The notes below the pieces were generated by a model. The model ran no database searches, was not told where the DNA came from, and worked only from the letters and a program-made list of their open reading frames with translations. This document shows, one piece after another, positions 5,973 to 7,244 of a stretch of DNA of 7,244 bases. Source of the DNA: SZUA-186 sp041552135 (GTDB taxonomy: Bacteria; Pseudomonadota; Gammaproteobacteria; UBA9214); NCBI GenBank assembly GCA_041552135.1, contig JBFELL010000147.1, positions 1-7,244 of the forward strand, read 5' to 3'. The translations under genes and the position numbers were made by a program. The stretch's first letter is position 1. The number at the start of each line of letters is the position of its first letter.

Positions 5973-7130
5973 ATGTTTGCAACTAAGCTGAGAAGCGCCC
6001 TGCGTTACCTGTCAGGCGCAGCCCTCATGCTCGGCATGGGTTCTGCCGGCGCCACCGATTGGCCCCTCAACCTCAGGGAGGGCGTCACCACCACCAGCCA
6101 GACGGTCTTCGATCTGCACATGCTGATCTTCTGGATCTGCGTGATTGCCTGTGTCCTGGTGTTCGCGGTACTGATCTACTCGATCATGACGCACCGCAAG
6201 TCCAAGGGTGTCGTTCCAGCCACCTTCCATGAAAGCACCACGGTGGAGATCATCTGGACGACCATCCCGTTCCTGGTGCTGGTCGGCATGGCCGTGCCGG
6301 CCACCAAGGCATTGCTGGCCCTGGAGGACACCCGTGATTCGGATATGTCCATCAAGGTCACCGGCTACCAGTGGAAGTGGAAGTACGACTACCTCGATGG
6401 CGACGCCGAGGGCATCAGCTTCATGAGCAACCTGGACGATAAGAGCAACGAAATCCGCCAGATGAACTCCGGTCTCGATCCCGCCGACCATGAACACTAC
6501 CTGCTCGACGTCGATAACCCCGTCGTCGTGCCGATTAACAAAAAGATCCGCTTCCTGATCACCGCCGACGATGTCATCCACTCCTGGTGGGTGCCGGACC
6601 TGGGCTGGAAGCAGGATGCCGTGCCGGGCTTCATCAACGACGGCTGGACCGAGCTGACCGAGCCGGGCGTGTACCGCGGCAAGTGCGCCGAGCTCTGCGG
6701 CAAGGACCACGGCTTCATGCCGATCGTACTGGTCGCCAAGACCGAGGAAGACTATGCGCAGTGGGTGGCCGACCAGAAGGCCGGTGCCGCCGCTGCTGCC
6801 GCCGCCGCTACCAAGACCTGGGGTATAGATGACCTGATGGCCCAGGGCGAGCAGGTCTACAAGAAGAATTGCCTGGCCTGCCACCAGGCCGAGGGCCAGG
6901 GTATCCCGGGTGTGTTCCCGGCGATTACCGGCAGTGCGATCGCCACCGGCCCGATTGAGGGCCACACGGACATCGTGCTGAACGGCAAGGCCGGCAGTGC
7001 AATGCCCGCCTTCGCCGCCCAGCTTAACGATGTGGATATTGCCGCTGTCCTCACCTACCAGCGTAATGCTCTCGGCAACGCCACCGGTGATATGGTGCAG
7101 CCGTCCGACATCGCAGCCTCGCGCCAGTGA
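5973..7130 (+). CDS. coxB: Cytochrome c oxidase subunit II with fused cytochrome c domain (caa3-like)
   Basis: CoxB accepts electrons from the respiratory chain and passes them through CuA to subunit I. The 385-residue product has a signal peptide with likely cleavage after A25-G26-A27. Two membrane helices follow (about 47-71 and 93-115), then the aromatic entry patch GYQWKWKYDY (131-140). The periplasmic cupredoxin carries all CuA ligands: H203, C238, E240 (backbone), C242, H246 and M249. An alanine-rich linker (270-279) leads to a C-terminal class I cytochrome c domain with C300-L-A-C303-H304 and a likely axial methionine M344 in GSAMPAF. The ATG at 5973 has a strong ribosome site, AGGGAG, 8 nt upstream. 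The fused haem domain could replace or dock a soluble cytochrome c. coxA follows after 28 nt. Confidence 0.97.
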   Translation: MFATKLRSALRYLSGAALMLGMGSAGATDWPLNLREGVTTTSQTVFDLHMLIFWICVIACVLVFAVLIYSIMTHRKSKGVVPATFHESTTVEIIWTTIPFLVLVGMAVPATKALLALEDTRDSDMSIKVTGYQWKWKYDYLDGDAEGISFMSNLDDKSNEIRQMNSGLDPADHEHYLLDVDNPVVVPINKKIRFLITADDVIHSWWVPDLGWKQDAVPGFINDGWTELTEPGVYRGKCAELCGKDHGFMPIVLVAKTEEDYAQWVADQKAGAAAAAAAATKTWGIDDLMAQGEQVYKKNCLACHQAEGQGIPGVFPAITGSAIATGPIEGHTDIVLNGKAGSAMPAFAAQLNDVDIAAVLTYQRNALGNATGDMVQPSDIAASRQ

Positions 7131-7158
7131 ATTCAGAAATTAAGTGGAGAATGATTCA

Positions 7159-7244
7159 ATGAGCACAGCAACCACACACGACGAGCATCACCACGGCGCG
7201 CCGAGCGGCATCATGCGCTGGATTACCACCACGAACCACAAGGA
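7159..7244 (+). CDS. coxA: Cytochrome c oxidase subunit I, 5' fragment
   Basis: The ATG at 7159 is preceded by GGAG (7146-7149) with 9-nt spacing and opens a frame to the window edge. The 28 complete codons start MSTATTHDEHHHGAPSG and continue with IMRWITTTNHK, the conserved cytoplasmic N-terminus of haem-copper oxidase subunit I just before the first helix. The catalytic haem a, a3 and CuB ligands lie beyond the window. It follows coxB by 28 nt and is clearly in the same operon. The histidine-rich stretch before the conserved motif is short and unremarkable. Confidence 0.9.
   Translation, partial: MSTATTHDEHHHGAPSGIMRWITTTNHK

Noticed and set aside
6012..6965. Minus-strand open frame of 317 codons opposite coxB
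   Set aside because: CoxB on the plus strand has every expected ligand. The antisense product is rich in Gly/Val/His/Asp with no domain.
1..7244. CRISPR arrays, tRNA or rRNA genes, insertion sequences, prophage or defence genes
   Set aside because: No direct-repeat arrays, cloverleaf-like segments, transposase or defence motifs were seen by eye. Nearly all sequence is accounted for by the listed genes.

Overview
The window comes from a GC-rich proteobacterial chromosome, most likely a gammaproteobacterium. Three things suggest this: the biotin gene order bioB-bioF-bioH-bioC-bioD, a divergent comF-family gene next to bioB, and an aa3-type cytochrome oxidase operon in which subunit II carries a fused cytochrome c domain. 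The lineage is inferred from gene order and protein character; no database search was run.

Layout. Positions 1-555 (minus strand) hold the 5' part of a comF-family phosphoribosyltransferase gene that runs off the left edge. Between it and bioB lies a compact control region. A near-consensus sigma70 promoter (TTGACA, 17 nt, CATAGT) has its -35 box inside the right half of a BirA-type operator, and the left half of that operator lies inside the first codons of comF. From 620 to 5240 (plus strand) runs bioBFHCD. bioB and bioF are 8 nt apart. bioF and bioH are separated by 131 nt containing an 86-nt MITE/REP-like palindromic element. bioH/bioC overlap by 8 nt and bioC/bioD by 4 nt. A gap of 185 nt follows, with a weak terminator-like hairpin and a good sigma70 promoter. 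Then come a DUF2244 membrane protein (5426-5908), coxB (5973-7130) and the first 28 codons of coxA (7159 to the right edge).

How the genes work together. BioC methylates malonyl-ACP so that fatty acid synthesis can build a pimeloyl chain, and BioH removes the methyl ester to give pimeloyl-ACP. BioF makes KAPA, BioD closes the ureido ring of dethiobiotin, and BioB inserts sulfur to make biotin. bioA, for the KAPA to DAPA step, is not in the window and must lie elsewhere. The second operon encodes the terminal oxidase: CoxB carries CuA plus a haem c domain and passes electrons to CoxA.

Most of the window is ordinary housekeeping metabolism, and I see no undescribed defence, mobile or secretion system. 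The points worth a second look are regulatory or structural: the BirA operator/promoter/comF-start overlap, the repeat element that supplies the bioF stop codon, the TTG start of bioH with a tiny upstream reading frame ending on it, and the short-ORF leader before the DUF2244 gene.
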